This document shows, one piece after another, positions 24,516 to 33,070 of a stretch of DNA of 64,000 nucleotides; position 1 is the first letter of the stretch, and each line of letters opens with the position of its first letter. Where the stretch lies: positions 62,001-126,000 of the forward strand of contig NZ_JAGEKP010000008.1 in assembly GCF_017565305.1 (NCBI RefSeq). Reading direction: 5' to 3'. Source of the stretch: Leifsonia sp. TF02-11 (GTDB taxonomy: Bacteria; Actinomycetota; Actinomycetes; Actinomycetales; Microbacteriaceae). The notes beneath the pieces are model-generated. The model ran no database searches, was not told the origin of the DNA, and worked only from the letters and a program-made list of their open reading frames with translations. The translations under genes and the position numbers were made by a program.

Positions 24516-25211
24516 CTACAGCCCGACGCGACTGCCGCTCGCGATCCGGCCGTCCACGACGGTGACGATCTCGTCGAGGGTCGGCGAGTGGACGAGGTCG
24601 TGGGTGACGAGCAGGGTGGCGGTCTCCTGGGCGTGGGTGAGTCGCGCGATGAGGTCCATGATCGCCGCACCGCGCTCCTGGTCGAGCGCGCTGGTGGGCT
24701 CGTCGACCAGCAGCACGGAGGGCTGCCGCACGAGCGCCCGGGCGATCGCGACCCGCTGGCGCTGGCCTCCGGAGAGCTGGGCCGGCCGCTTGTCGGCGTG
24801 CTCGGCGAGCCCCACCGCGTCGAGCAGCTCGTCCACCCGGCCGCGGACCGCGGTCCTGGCCGCCTTCTTGTGGCTCCCGCCGAGCTCGCCCATGACCTGC
24901 AGCTGCTCGCGCGCGGTCAGCGACGGCAGCAGGTTGGACTGCTGGAAGACGATGCCGATCTTCTCGCGGCGCAGCCGGGTGGCCTGCTCTGCGGACAGTC
25001 CGCTCGCGTCCTCCCCGTCGATCAGCACCTGCCCGCTGTCGGGGCGGATCAGGGTCGCGGCGAGGGCGAGGATGCTCGACTTGCCGGAGCCGGACGGCCC
25101 GGTGATGCCGGTGACCACACCGGGCCGGCCGTGCAGGGTGACGCTGTCGACCGCGGTGATGCGGCCGGCGCCGTCGGGAAAGGTCAGGGTGACGTCGTCG
25201 AGGGTGATCAT
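24516..25211 (-). CDS. ABC transporter ATP-binding protein (MacB/LolD type)
   Basis: A 231-residue ATPase. Walker A is GPSGSGKSS (38-46), the Q-loop FQQSNLLPSL, the signature LSGGQRQRVAIARAL, Walker B LLVDEPTSALD and the switch His in LLVTHD. It fits the MacB/LolD subfamily that pairs with FtsX-type permeases. Its ATG overlaps the permease stop (ATGA, 25208-25211), so the two are coupled. It ends facing the DUF916 gene. Confidence 0.93.
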   Translation of the reverse strand: MITLDDVTLTFPDGAGRITAVDSVTLHGRPGVVTGITGPSGSGKSSILALAATLIRPDSGQVLIDGEDASGLSAEQATRLRREKIGIVFQQSNLLPSLTAREQLQVMGELGGSHKKAARTAVRGRVDELLDAVGLAEHADKRPAQLSGGQRQRVAIARALVRQPSVLLVDEPTSALDQERGAAIMDLIARLTHAQETATLLVTHDLVHSPTLDEIVTVVDGRIASGSRVGL

Positions 25212-26290
25212 CGGTTGCTCCCGAGTGCGGTGAGAGGGTCGGCATGGGTGACGGTGCGGAGGGCGACGGCGGCGCCCGCGAGCCCGAGGACGGTCATGGC
25301 CGCCGCGGGGACGAGGGTCGTGATCGGCGCCACGAGGAACGGCAGGGCGTTTCCGGCGAGGGCGCCGAGGCCCAGGACGGCGAGCATCCCGATGCCGATG
25401 CCGCCCACGAGCACGACGAGCGCCTGGCCGAGGGCGTCCAGCACGAGCGAGCGCTGGGTGGCGCCCAGGGCTTTCAGCACAGCGATGTCGGCGGAGCGCT
25501 GCATCGTCCAGACGGTGAAGAAGGCGCCGACGACGAGGGCGGAGATCCCGAACAGCATCGCGACCATGAGGCCGAGGGAGCCGATCTCGCTCTTGAAGGC
25601 CTCCAGCGCGGTCAGGCTCAGCAGGGTCGGCTGGGCGGTCGTGCCCGTCGCCGACGCGACGGCGTCCCAGTTCGGGCTGCCGGTCACGGCGAGCACGGTG
25701 GCCTGGCCGTTGCCGCCCATCCGCCTGTCGGCCTGCGCCCAGGCGGCGGGGGTCAGCGCGACCACCGGGGTGTGGCTGTACCAGGCGTCGCCGCCGACGG
25801 AGGCCACACGGTAATCGGTGCCCAGGATCGTGACCGTGTCGCCGGTGGCCGCGTGCAGTTCCTTCGCGGCGCCGGCGGAGAGGCCGACGGTGTCGTCGGT
25901 GCTCGGCGCGAGGGCGGTGAGGTCGGTCGCCGTCGGCGCGCCGGTGTCGGGGAGGCCGAACAGCGCGACCCCGGAGGAGGTCGAGCCCGACTGCGCGCGG
26001 GTCTGCGCGATCCCGACGGGGACGACGGTGTCGACCCTCTCGGCCTTCCGCCAGTGCTCGACCGTCTCGGGGGACAGCGACGACTCGCTGAAGCTCGCGG
26101 TCCCATCGGCCGGTTTCTCGAGCACGAGGTGGTCGCCGGGGAGTCCGAGGACGGCGGAGATGTTCTGGGCGGCGAGGCCGCCGGTCAGGCCGGCCAGGAA
26201 ACCGACCAGGACGGTGATGAGCGCGACGACGGTCCCGATGAGGAGGAACCGGCCGCGAGCGTGGCGCAGGTCTCGCCAGGCGACGAACAC
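25208..26290 (-). CDS. FtsX-family ABC transporter permease
   Basis: A 360-residue permease with the FtsX/MacB layout: one N-terminal helix (about 16-38), a large external domain (40-230) and three C-terminal helices in the FtsX domain (LMVAMLFGISALVVGAFFTV, DIAVLKALGATQRSLVLDAL). Such half-size permeases dimerise and move peptides, lipoproteins or antibiotics. A GTG start follows AAGGA. It is divergent from a NarL-type sensor-regulator pair, a common arrangement for envelope-stress exporters. Confidence 0.9.
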   Translation of the reverse strand: MFVAWRDLRHARGRFLLIGTVVALITVLVGFLAGLTGGLAAQNISAVLGLPGDHLVLEKPADGTASFSESSLSPETVEHWRKAERVDTVVPVGIAQTRAQSGSTSSGVALFGLPDTGAPTATDLTALAPSTDDTVGLSAGAAKELHAATGDTVTILGTDYRVASVGGDAWYSHTPVVALTPAAWAQADRRMGGNGQATVLAVTGSPNWDAVASATGTTAQPTLLSLTALEAFKSEIGSLGLMVAMLFGISALVVGAFFTVWTMQRSADIAVLKALGATQRSLVLDALGQALVVLVGGIGIGMLAVLGLGALAGNALPFLVAPITTLVPAAAMTVLGLAGAAVALRTVTHADPLTALGSNR

Positions 26291-26426
26291 GAGGAGTCCT
26301 TTCCGAGGGCGGAACGGTTCCGCCTTTCGTTCTTCCAGCCTCGTCGCGGCGCGCTGCGGTCACATCGTCAGCACGGTTCAACCTCGTCTCCGACTTTCCA
26401 TTGATGCCGCGGGCGCTGCCGGTCCG

Positions 26427-26432
26427 TAGGCT
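26427..26432 (+). promoter_or_regulatory. Leaderless promoter -10 box of sensor kinase gene
   Basis: TAGGCT ends 9 nt before the ATG at 26442, and no ribosome site is present. Confidence 0.4.
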
Positions 26433-26441
26433 GGGGGCGTC

Positions 26442-27620
26442 ATGTCCCACAGCGCTCTCACCCCGGTCTTCGTCGGACTGCGAGTCGGGCTGCACGTCCT
26501 CATCGCGGGCCTGCTCGTGCTCGTTCTGGTCAGGCTGCCCGCGCTGGCCCCTCAGGCAGCGGTCGCCGGGCTGGTCCTCGCCGTGCTGTTCGCGCTCGTA
26601 TACCTCACGAGTCCGCTGATCCGGGTGGTCCCGCCGCAGAGCAGGGGGCGTGCGGGCATCGTCTGGATCAGCGCGCTGGGCCTGGTCTGGGTGGGGCTGG
26701 TCATCGTGGTCCCCGAGGCGGCCTACCTCGCCTTCCCGCTGTTCTTCCTGTGCCTGCACCTGCTGCCGCGCTGGGTCGGCTCCGTCGCCGTCGTGGCGCT
26801 GACCGCGGTGGCGATCGTGGCGCTGAGCCTCCACCAGGGCTTCTCGGCCGGGGTCGTGATCGGCCCGCTGATCGGCGCGGGGGTGGCCATCTTGCTCGGC
26901 CTCGGCTATCGGGCGCTGGCCCGGGAGGCCGTGGAGCGGGAGGCGCTGCTCACCGAGCTGATGGCGACGCGCGACCGGCTCGCCGCGACCGAGCGGGAGC
27001 AGGGCGCGCTGGCGGAGCGCGGTCGCCTCGCCCGCGACATCCACGACACCGTCGCGCAGGGCCTCTCGAGCATCCAGATGCTTTTGCACGCCGCCGAGCG
27101 GGCCGCACCGGACGGACCTGGGATCGAGCAGATCCGCCTGGCGAGGACGACGGCGGCCGACAGTCTCGCCGAGACCAGGCACATCATCCGCGAGCTGACG
27201 CCGCCGTCGCTCGACGGCGGACTCGGGGAGGCCCTCCAGCGTCTCGGAGCCGCGCAGGCCGTTCCCGGGTCGTTGCGGGTGGACGTCGAGACGCCCGCGG
27301 CGATCGACCTGCCGATGGACGTGCAGACGGCGTTCCTGCGGATCGCGCAGGGCGCGATGGCGAACGTGCGGACGCACTCCGGGGCGACGCACGCGCGCAT
27401 CCTGCTGCGTTCGGGCGGCGACGAGACGGTGCTGCGGATCGCCGACGACGGCGTGGGATTCGACCCGGCCACCGTCGGCGCCGGCGCCGGCGGCAACGAC
27501 TCGTTCGGCCTGCGTGCCATCGCCGAGCGGGTGGCCCAGCTCGGCGGCGACCTCTCGGTCGAGAGCGCGCCGGGCCAGGGAACCTCCGTGACGGTCACCC
27601 TCAGGAAGGACGCGACGTGA
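26442..27620 (+). CDS. NarL/LiaS-type sensor histidine kinase
   Basis: A 392-residue membrane kinase. Five or six hydrophobic helices cover residues 8-165 with almost no external loop, so it probably senses within the membrane. A coiled linker leads to the HisKA_3 dimerisation box RLARDIHDTVAQGLSSIQ, with His201 as phospho-acceptor. The HATPase domain has NVRTHSGATH, IADDGVGFDP and GNDSFGLRAIAERV. Its stop overlaps the regulator start (GTGA). The divergent MacB-like exporter is the likely target and possibly part of the signal. Confidence 0.9.
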   Translation: MSHSALTPVFVGLRVGLHVLIAGLLVLVLVRLPALAPQAAVAGLVLAVLFALVYLTSPLIRVVPPQSRGRAGIVWISALGLVWVGLVIVVPEAAYLAFPLFFLCLHLLPRWVGSVAVVALTAVAIVALSLHQGFSAGVVIGPLIGAGVAILLGLGYRALAREAVEREALLTELMATRDRLAATEREQGALAERGRLARDIHDTVAQGLSSIQMLLHAAERAAPDGPGIEQIRLARTTAADSLAETRHIIRELTPPSLDGGLGEALQRLGAAQAVPGSLRVDVETPAAIDLPMDVQTAFLRIAQGAMANVRTHSGATHARILLRSGGDETVLRIADDGVGFDPATVGAGAGGNDSFGLRAIAERVAQLGGDLSVESAPGQGTSVTVTLRKDAT

Positions 27621-28237
27621 TCCGCATCGTCATCGCCGACGACCACCCGGTGGTCCGGGCCGGCATCCGCGCCCTCCTCGACGGCGAGGACGACCTCGAG
27701 GTCGTCGGCGAGGCGTCCACCGCGGACGAGGCGGTGTCGCTCGCGGATGCGTCCACCCCCGACCTGGTGCTGATGGACCTCCAGTTCGCCGACGGCCCGC
27801 GCGGCGTTGAGGCCACCCGCCGCATCCGCGCGCTGACGTCGCCGCCGCACGTGCTGGTGCTCACCAACTACGACACCGACACCGACATCCTCTCGGCCAT
27901 CGAGGCCGGCGCGAGCGGCTACCTGCTCAAAGACGCGCCGCCGGACGAGCTCGTCGCCGCCGTGCGGGCCGCCGCCGCCGGCGAGAGCGCGCTCGCGCCC
28001 GTGATCGCGAGCCGCCTGATGGCCCGGATGCGCTCGCCGCAGATCACCCTGTCGTCCCGTGAGCTCGAAGTGCTCGAGCTGGTGGCGCAGGGAGCGGGAA
28101 ACGCCGAGATCGCCCGCCGCCTGCACATCGCCGACGCGACCGTGAAGTCGCACCTGGTGCACGTGTTCACCAAGCTCGGGGTGGCCTCGCGCACCGCGGC
28201 CGTGAACGCGGCGCGGGAGCGGGGGATGCTGCGGTAG
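27617..28237 (+). CDS. NarL/LuxR-type response regulator
   Basis: A 206-residue regulator. The receiver domain has acidic residues Asp8/Asp9, phospho-acceptor Asp54 (VLMDLQF) and Lys in GYLLKDAPPDE. The C-terminal LuxR helix-turn-helix is LSSRELEVLELVAQGAGNAE, then IADATVKSHLVHVFTKLGV. The GTG start overlaps the kinase stop by 4 nt. The pair forms a LiaRS/NarXL-like system. Three palindromes 20 bp apart lie just after its stop. Confidence 0.93.
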   Translation: MIRIVIADDHPVVRAGIRALLDGEDDLEVVGEASTADEAVSLADASTPDLVLMDLQFADGPRGVEATRRIRALTSPPHVLVLTNYDTDTDILSAIEAGASGYLLKDAPPDELVAAVRAAAAGESALAPVIASRLMARMRSPQITLSSRELEVLELVAQGAGNAEIARRLHIADATVKSHLVHVFTKLGVASRTAAVNAARERGMLR

Positions 28238-28250
28238 CCCGCAGCTCGCA

Positions 28251-28304
28251 GATTCGTCACGAATCCCGACATTCGTGCCACGAATGTCGACATTCGTGAC
28301 GAAT
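28251..28304. repeat. Array of three palindromes with 20-bp period
   Basis: Three perfect inverted repeats with a common ATTCGT/ACGAAT core: 28251-28265 (arms GATTCGT), 28267-28289 (arms CGACATTCGTG, 11 bp each side) and 28292-28304 (arms ATTCGT). Each has a single central base, and the centres lie at 28258, 28278 and 28298, exactly 20 bp apart. The array fills the gap between the convergent response-regulator and SDR genes. As RNA the middle one could be a terminator; as DNA the set looks like three operators on one helix face. Confidence 0.75.
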
Positions 28305-28323
28305 ATCCCGTCGCTCGACGCCC

Positions 28324-29019
28324 TCAGCGGCGCCGCATCGGGCGCACGGTGAGCGACTCGACGGTGCCGGTGGGAGGGAGGTCCACGGCGACCCGCACGG
28401 TCGCCGCGACCATCTCGGGGCTGATCGTGTACGCCGCGTCGTAGTCGTGGCCCTCCCGCGCGACGAGCGCCCGCTGCATGTCGGTGTCGACCCGGCCCGG
28501 GTGGATGCTGGTGACGCGGACGCCGTTCGGCCGCTCCTCCTCGCGCAGTGCGTCGGTGAGCGCGCGCAGCGCGAACTTCGAGCCGGAGTAGACGCCGCCT
28601 CCCGCTCCGCTGGTCAGCCCGGACCCGCTGTTGATGGCGACCACGAGCCCCTCCGCCGACCGCAGGGCGGGAAGCGCCTTGCGCAGCAGCGCGGCGATCG
28701 AGAAGACGTTCACCTCGAAGACGCGGCGCCAGGTGGCGTCGTCGGTGTCGGCGATCGTGCCGCCGTCCTCCACACCGGCGGACAACACGACGGCGTCGAG
28801 GCGGTCGGGCAGCGGAGGGAGCTTCTCGCCGGTCAGGTCGCCGACGAACGGCTCGGCGGAGGGCAGGGCCGCGACGACGTCGGCGACCGCCTCGGCATCG
28901 CGGCCGCCGACCAGAACATGGTGGGTGCGGCCGAGCTCTTCTGCGATGGCGCGACCGATGCCGCGCGAGGCTCCGGTGACGAGGACGACAGGACGGGACG
29001 AGGATTCGGTGGTGGCCAC
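28324..29019 (-). CDS. Short-chain dehydrogenase/reductase (SDR)
   Basis: A 231-residue classical SDR. The NAD(P) motif is TGASRGIG near the N terminus, the structural motif is LSAGVE, and the catalytic residues are Ser in NSGSG with YSGSKFALRA (Tyr and Lys four residues apart). HPGRVDTDM follows. A basic residue after the first Gly motif favours NADPH. Start: two GTG codons are adjacent (29022 and 29019); the TAGAGT box lies 6 nt from the second, so I use that one. Substrate unknown. Confidence 0.88.
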   Translation of the reverse strand: MATTESSSRPVVLVTGASRGIGRAIAEELGRTHHVLVGGRDAEAVADVVAALPSAEPFVGDLTGEKLPPLPDRLDAVVLSAGVEDGGTIADTDDATWRRVFEVNVFSIAALLRKALPALRSAEGLVVAINSGSGLTSGAGGGVYSGSKFALRALTDALREEERPNGVRVTSIHPGRVDTDMQRALVAREGHDYDAAYTISPEMVAATVRVAVDLPPTGTVESLTVRPMRRR

Positions 29020-29025
29020 CACCCG

Positions 29026-29031
29026 ACTCTA
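29026..29031 (-). promoter_or_regulatory. Leaderless promoter -10 box of SDR gene (minus strand)
   Basis: TAGAGT on the minus strand, 6 nt before the GTG at 29019, as at other leaderless genes in the window. Confidence 0.45.
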
Positions 29032-29174
29032 CGACGCCGCAGCCGGCGGGCCACGTGGACACCTTCCTGTGAACCTCCATCGACGAAGGCGCGCAGCCCC
29101 GGCGGATGGATCGGATACCCATAGCAGACGTTCAGTGCGTGCGAGCTTGAATGGAGGGGAGAGAAAGGCCGGGA

Positions 29175-30542
29175 ATGGAGTCGAGCGAGGTCACCGCGAC
29201 ACCGGTCGTCCGTGGCTCCCGGCGGCACCTCCTCCCGGAGACGCTGGCCCGACATCCGGGTCTGCTGCTCCTGCTGCTCGGCTCGGGCTGCGCCGTGATC
29301 GCGTGGCTGCGGCTGCCGGAGATCGCCCGCGACACCTTCTGGGCGGAGGACGGCAGGACGTTCGTCTCCGCCGCGGCCATCGGCGGGCCGGCCGTGATCG
29401 TTCAGCCGTACGCGGGCTACCTGCACACCGTTCCCCGCCTGGTCGCCGCGCTGGTCGTGCTGCTTCCGGTGGGCTCGTGGGCGCTGGCGACGACCGCCGC
29501 GGCGTGCGCGATCGCTGGAGGGCTTGCCGTCGTCGTGTTCGTCTGCGCGCGCGACCTCGTGCCGTGGCTGCCGGCCAGGGTCGCGGTCGCGGCCCTCACC
29601 GTCCTCGCCCCGCTCGCGCCGCGTGAAGTGCTGGGGAACCTGGCGAACCTCCATTCGCTGTTCCTCTGGGCGCTGTTCTGGATCGTGCTGTCGCGACCTC
29701 GCCGTCTGCGCACAGCGGTCGCGCTGTCGATCGTGGGGTTCTTCGGCGCGATGACGGAGATCCAGGCGGTGTTCCTGACGCCGCTCCTCCTGCTCCACCG
29801 GCGCGACCGGCTCGTCTGGGTCGCCAGGGCGGGGCTCGTCGCTGGCATCCTCGTCCAGGTCGCGGTGACGCTCGGGTGGCCGCGCGCCCACAACACGAAC
29901 CCCGGTGTCGACCCGCTGTCGTTGGGGTACGGGTTCCTGATCAACGCGGTCATGCCGCTGGCCGTGCCCCAGGCGCAGCTCGGTGCCGTGCTCGCCGCGA
30001 GCGGGCCGCTGGTGGGCCTGACCGTGCTGGCCGTCCTCCTGGTCGCAGCGGTGTACGCGGGCGTGCGGGGATCGCGCGCGCAGCGGCTGCTCGTCGTGGC
30101 GGCGCTGAGCGGAGCCGCGCTGATCTTCGCCGCGGGCGTGGAGGCGAACCCCAACGGCTTCTACGACTACGCGGCGCTCGCTCCCGGCCGGCTGCGCGAC
30201 GCGTGGCTGACCCGGTACGGTGTGATCCCGTCGATGCTGCTCGCGCTCGTGCCGCTCGTCGCGGTGTCGATCGCGCTGGCGCGGCGGCGGGAGCACCCCG
30301 CGCTCCGGTGGACGGCGGGAGCCGTCGCTGCGCTCTCGCTCGTCCTGGTGCTCGCGCAGGCCGGCCCGCAGTGGACGCGGCGGTCGGACGGTCCCGCATG
30401 GACCCCTCAGCTCGCCGCGGCCGGAGTGCAGTGCCGGCGCGATGACGAGCTCGCGTTCGTGAACCTCCGCGAGACGATCGGCTGGAAGGTGTCGGTTCCG
30501 TGCCGGTATCTGGTCCCGGCCGGCTCCGCCCCGGATTCTTAG
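29175..30542 (+). CDS. Polytopic membrane protein, possible GT-C type
   Basis: A 455-residue membrane protein with about ten helices. An acidic pair in the first external loop (RDTFWAEDGRTF, near residue 45) followed by a long hydrophobic body recalls GT-C glycosyltransferases, which use a lipid-linked sugar and an acidic catalytic loop. The short C-terminal tail is polar with two Cys. I cannot assign a family with certainty. The ATG at 29175 is preferred because GAGAAAGG precedes it. Monocistronic in appearance. Confidence 0.6.
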   Translation: MESSEVTATPVVRGSRRHLLPETLARHPGLLLLLLGSGCAVIAWLRLPEIARDTFWAEDGRTFVSAAAIGGPAVIVQPYAGYLHTVPRLVAALVVLLPVGSWALATTAAACAIAGGLAVVVFVCARDLVPWLPARVAVAALTVLAPLAPREVLGNLANLHSLFLWALFWIVLSRPRRLRTAVALSIVGFFGAMTEIQAVFLTPLLLLHRRDRLVWVARAGLVAGILVQVAVTLGWPRAHNTNPGVDPLSLGYGFLINAVMPLAVPQAQLGAVLAASGPLVGLTVLAVLLVAAVYAGVRGSRAQRLLVVAALSGAALIFAAGVEANPNGFYDYAALAPGRLRDAWLTRYGVIPSMLLALVPLVAVSIALARRREHPALRWTAGAVAALSLVLVLAQAGPQWTRRSDGPAWTPQLAAAGVQCRRDDELAFVNLRETIGWKVSVPCRYLVPAGSAPDS

Positions 30543-30652
30543 CCCTTGCTGAGTTCGGCGACCTTACCGTGTTCCGCGGCGGCGGCAGCGGGCGTCCCCT
30601 AGTGCCCCGCTGCCGCCGTCTCCAGGCCGGGGTCCGCCGCGACCCCGCCCCG

Positions 30653-31387
30653 CTACTTCAACGCCTGCCGGATCGCCTTCGCGTCCGCCTCTGCCTTCTT
30701 GGCGGCCGCCCGCGCCGACTGCAGCGACGACTTCACGGACGACAGGGCGGAGTGGTTCGAATCGTAGGCGGCGGGCGTGACCGCGAGGGCCGCCGACGCC
30801 TGCCCGGTCGCGTCGTGGGAGGCCGTCGCGATCTGCGTGCTCAGGTCGCTCAGGTCGGCCTGCAGCGCGGCGGTCGACTTCGCCTTGTCGGTGCCGGAGA
30901 GCAGGCCTGCCAGCGTCGACTGCTCCTTCGTAAGCTTCGGGAGGGTGGTCCCGGTCAAGCGGTCGGCCTCGGAGGCGAGCCTGGCCTGGGGGAGGGCGAC
31001 GGCATAGACGCGGTACTTCGAGTAGACCGCTTTCAGGTCGGCCTCGGCCTGCGTCGTGGTGGTGTCGCCGGCGATGGCGGAGGCCGACGCCTTCATCGCT
31101 GCGAGGTCGGCGTTGAGCGTGCCGAGGATGGTGGAGCGGTCGCCGGAGGTGAGCGATGTGTCGGCGGTCACCTTCGTGATCGCGGCACTGAGCTTCGTCT
31201 CGCGGTCGCCGGTCGCCTTCGCGCCGGCCGCCTGGATCTCCGCGAGTGTTCGGGGCGCGTGCGCCTTCGCGCTCGGGTTCGGTGTCGGCGTCGACGTGGT
31301 GTCCGCGAAGGCGGGCGTGCCGATCAGGGCGAGTCCGGTGATTCCGGCGGCAGCGGCGACGACGAGGCCGGTGATGCGTGCTGGCAT
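30653..31387 (-). CDS. Secreted alpha-helical protein of unknown function
   Basis: A 244-residue exported protein. The signal peptide ends at TPAFADT (about residue 28), then a Thr/Pro linker. The rest is long, charged and Ala-rich with coiled-coil character (RETKLSAAITKVTADTSLTS, AARAAAKKAEADAKAIRQAL at the end). No enzymatic motif is seen and the C terminus has no sortase or membrane anchor. GGGAGA precedes the ATG. Similar secreted helical proteins in actinobacteria are uncharacterised. Confidence 0.7.
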   Translation of the reverse strand: MPARITGLVVAAAAGITGLALIGTPAFADTTSTPTPNPSAKAHAPRTLAEIQAAGAKATGDRETKLSAAITKVTADTSLTSGDRSTILGTLNADLAAMKASASAIAGDTTTTQAEADLKAVYSKYRVYAVALPQARLASEADRLTGTTLPKLTKEQSTLAGLLSGTDKAKSTAALQADLSDLSTQIATASHDATGQASAALAVTPAAYDSNHSALSSVKSSLQSARAAAKKAEADAKAIRQALK

Positions 31388-31579
31388 GATTCTCCCGTTC
31401 TGAGGTGGGTGCCGGAGTCGTTCCGGCCTCCCTCAGCGTCGCTCCCGAATGTTCGGGTCTCGTAAAGGGAGCGTTCGGGACGGGTATCGCGCGTGGTGGG
31501 GTCCGTCGAGTGGTGGAGGCGAAGGTGGGCTAGGCTGCTCCCGCCGTCCGATCGTCGAGTCAGTCCAGCTCGCCGGTGT

Positions 31580-31638
31580 CCGGACGACGAGGGGCCGGAC
31601 GACGAGGGGCCGGACGGCGCGTTCCGGACGACGAGGGG
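31580..31638 (+). repeat. 15-bp tandem repeat upstream of hen1
   Basis: Copies of CCGGACGACGAGGGG at 31580-31594, 31595-31609 and 31624-31638, with a degenerate 14-bp copy at 31610-31623. The last copy runs into GGGAGGGGG, the likely ribosome site of hen1 (start 31652). Copy-number change would alter the distance and GAGGGG content just ahead of this start. Confidence 0.8.
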
Positions 31639-31651
31639 AGGGGGACTCCGC

Positions 31652-33070
31652 ATGCTGTTGACCGTGTCCTACCGCGGTGCCGACCCGGCCGACCTCGGGT
31701 ACCTCCTGCACAAGCACCCCGACCGCGTCCATGACTTCGACCTCGCCGTCGGGCAGGCGCACGTGTTCTATCCGGAGCTCGACGAGCACAGCTGCACGGC
31801 CGCCCTGCTGCTGGAGGTGGACCCGATCGGGCTGGTTCGCAGCACGCGGTTCCGCGGGGACGCGGCGACGCTCGGGCACTACGTCAACGATCGGCCGTAC
31901 GCATCCGGGTCGATGCTCGCGGTCGCCCTCGGCTCGGTCTTCCGGACCGCGATGACCGGCCGCAGCGACGCGCGGCCGGAGCTCGCGGCCTCGCCGCTCG
32001 ATCTGCGGATCGGGCTCCACGCCGTGCCGTTGCGCGGTGGTGCCGACCTCCCTCGCCGCCTCTTCGAGCCGCTCGGCTGGCAGCTGGAGGAGTCGACGGG
32101 GCTCCTCGACGAGCGGTTCCCCGAGTGGGGACCGTCGCCGTACGCGTCGATCACCCTGCACGGTTCGCTGCGACTCGGCGAGGCGCTGCGACAGCTCTAC
32201 GTCCTCCTCCCGGTGCTCGACGACGCCAAGCACTACTGGGTGGCCGATGCCGAGGTGGACAAGCTCCTGCGCGCGGGCGAGGGCTGGCTGCCGCAGCATC
32301 CCGAGCGCGAGCTGATCTCGCGGAGGTACCTCGTGCACCAGCGCGAGTATGTCGCTGCCGCGACCGAGCGACTGGCCGAGCTCGACCAGGACACGGCGGC
32401 GGGGTCAGGCGCCGAGCCGGGCGTGGAGGGGGAGGTCGGCACTGTCGAGGAAGCCGCGCGTCCGCTCAACCGGCTGCGCGCCGACGCCGTCCTCGCCGCA
32501 CTCGAGGACGTCGGTGCGCGCTCGGTCGCGGATGTGGGGTGCGGTCCCGGCGCCCTCCTCTCCCGTCTCGCGGTCGACCCGCGGTACACCAGGATCATCG
32601 GGACCGACGTCTCGCCGGCCGCCCTCGAGACCGCGGCCAGGAGGCTCGACCTCGCTGAGCGCAGCGACGCCCAGCGCGAGCGCATCACCCTGCATCCCTC
32701 GTCCGTCACGTATCAGGACGACCGCATCGCCGGACTCGACGCGATCGTGCTGATGGAGGTCGTCGAGCACATCGAGCCGGAGCGCCTGGACGCTGTCGCA
32801 CGGTCGGTGTTCGGTCTGGCGAAGCCGGCGGCCGTCGTCCTCACCACGCCGAACGCCGAGTACAACTCCCGGTATCCGGCGCTGGCGGCCGGAGCGTTCC
32901 GCCATCCCGACCACCGCTTCGAGTGGACGCGGGCGGAGCTCGCCGCGTGGGCGGGCGCGGTCGCCGACCGCTACGGCTACCGGGTGGAGTTCCGCGCGGT
33001 CGGGGAGCCCGATCCCGTGCTGGGGCCGCCGACCCAGCTCGCACTGTTCCGCAGGGAGGTCGCCGCATGA
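31652..33070 (+). CDS. hen1: 3'-terminal RNA ribose 2'-O-methyltransferase Hen1
   Basis: A 472-residue bacterial Hen1. The N-terminal half (about 1-245) is the Hen1_L domain (MLLTVSYRGADPADLGYLLH). The C-terminal SAM methyltransferase has VADVGCGPGALLSRLA, then the metal-binding EVVEHIEPERL (Glu-x-x-Glu-His) and the downstream HPDHRFEWTRAEL region. It marks the 3' end of cleaved RNA so that repaired RNA resists re-cleavage. Its stop overlaps the Pnkp start by 4 nt. The ATG at 31652 starts the conserved domain; the upstream frame is tandem repeat. Confidence 0.94.
   Translation: MLLTVSYRGADPADLGYLLHKHPDRVHDFDLAVGQAHVFYPELDEHSCTAALLLEVDPIGLVRSTRFRGDAATLGHYVNDRPYASGSMLAVALGSVFRTAMTGRSDARPELAASPLDLRIGLHAVPLRGGADLPRRLFEPLGWQLEESTGLLDERFPEWGPSPYASITLHGSLRLGEALRQLYVLLPVLDDAKHYWVADAEVDKLLRAGEGWLPQHPERELISRRYLVHQREYVAAATERLAELDQDTAAGSGAEPGVEGEVGTVEEAARPLNRLRADAVLAALEDVGARSVADVGCGPGALLSRLAVDPRYTRIIGTDVSPAALETAARRLDLAERSDAQRERITLHPSSVTYQDDRIAGLDAIVLMEVVEHIEPERLDAVARSVFGLAKPAAVVLTTPNAEYNSRYPALAAGAFRHPDHRFEWTRAELAAWAGAVADRYGYRVEFRAVGEPDPVLGPPTQLALFRREVAA

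Noticed and set aside
24516-27392. One very long minus-strand frame covering the ABC ATPase and running under the permease and sensor kinase
   Set aside because: Only the last 231 codons match a protein (the ATPase); upstream residues are low-complexity Arg/Pro sequence, and the permease gene occupies another frame there.
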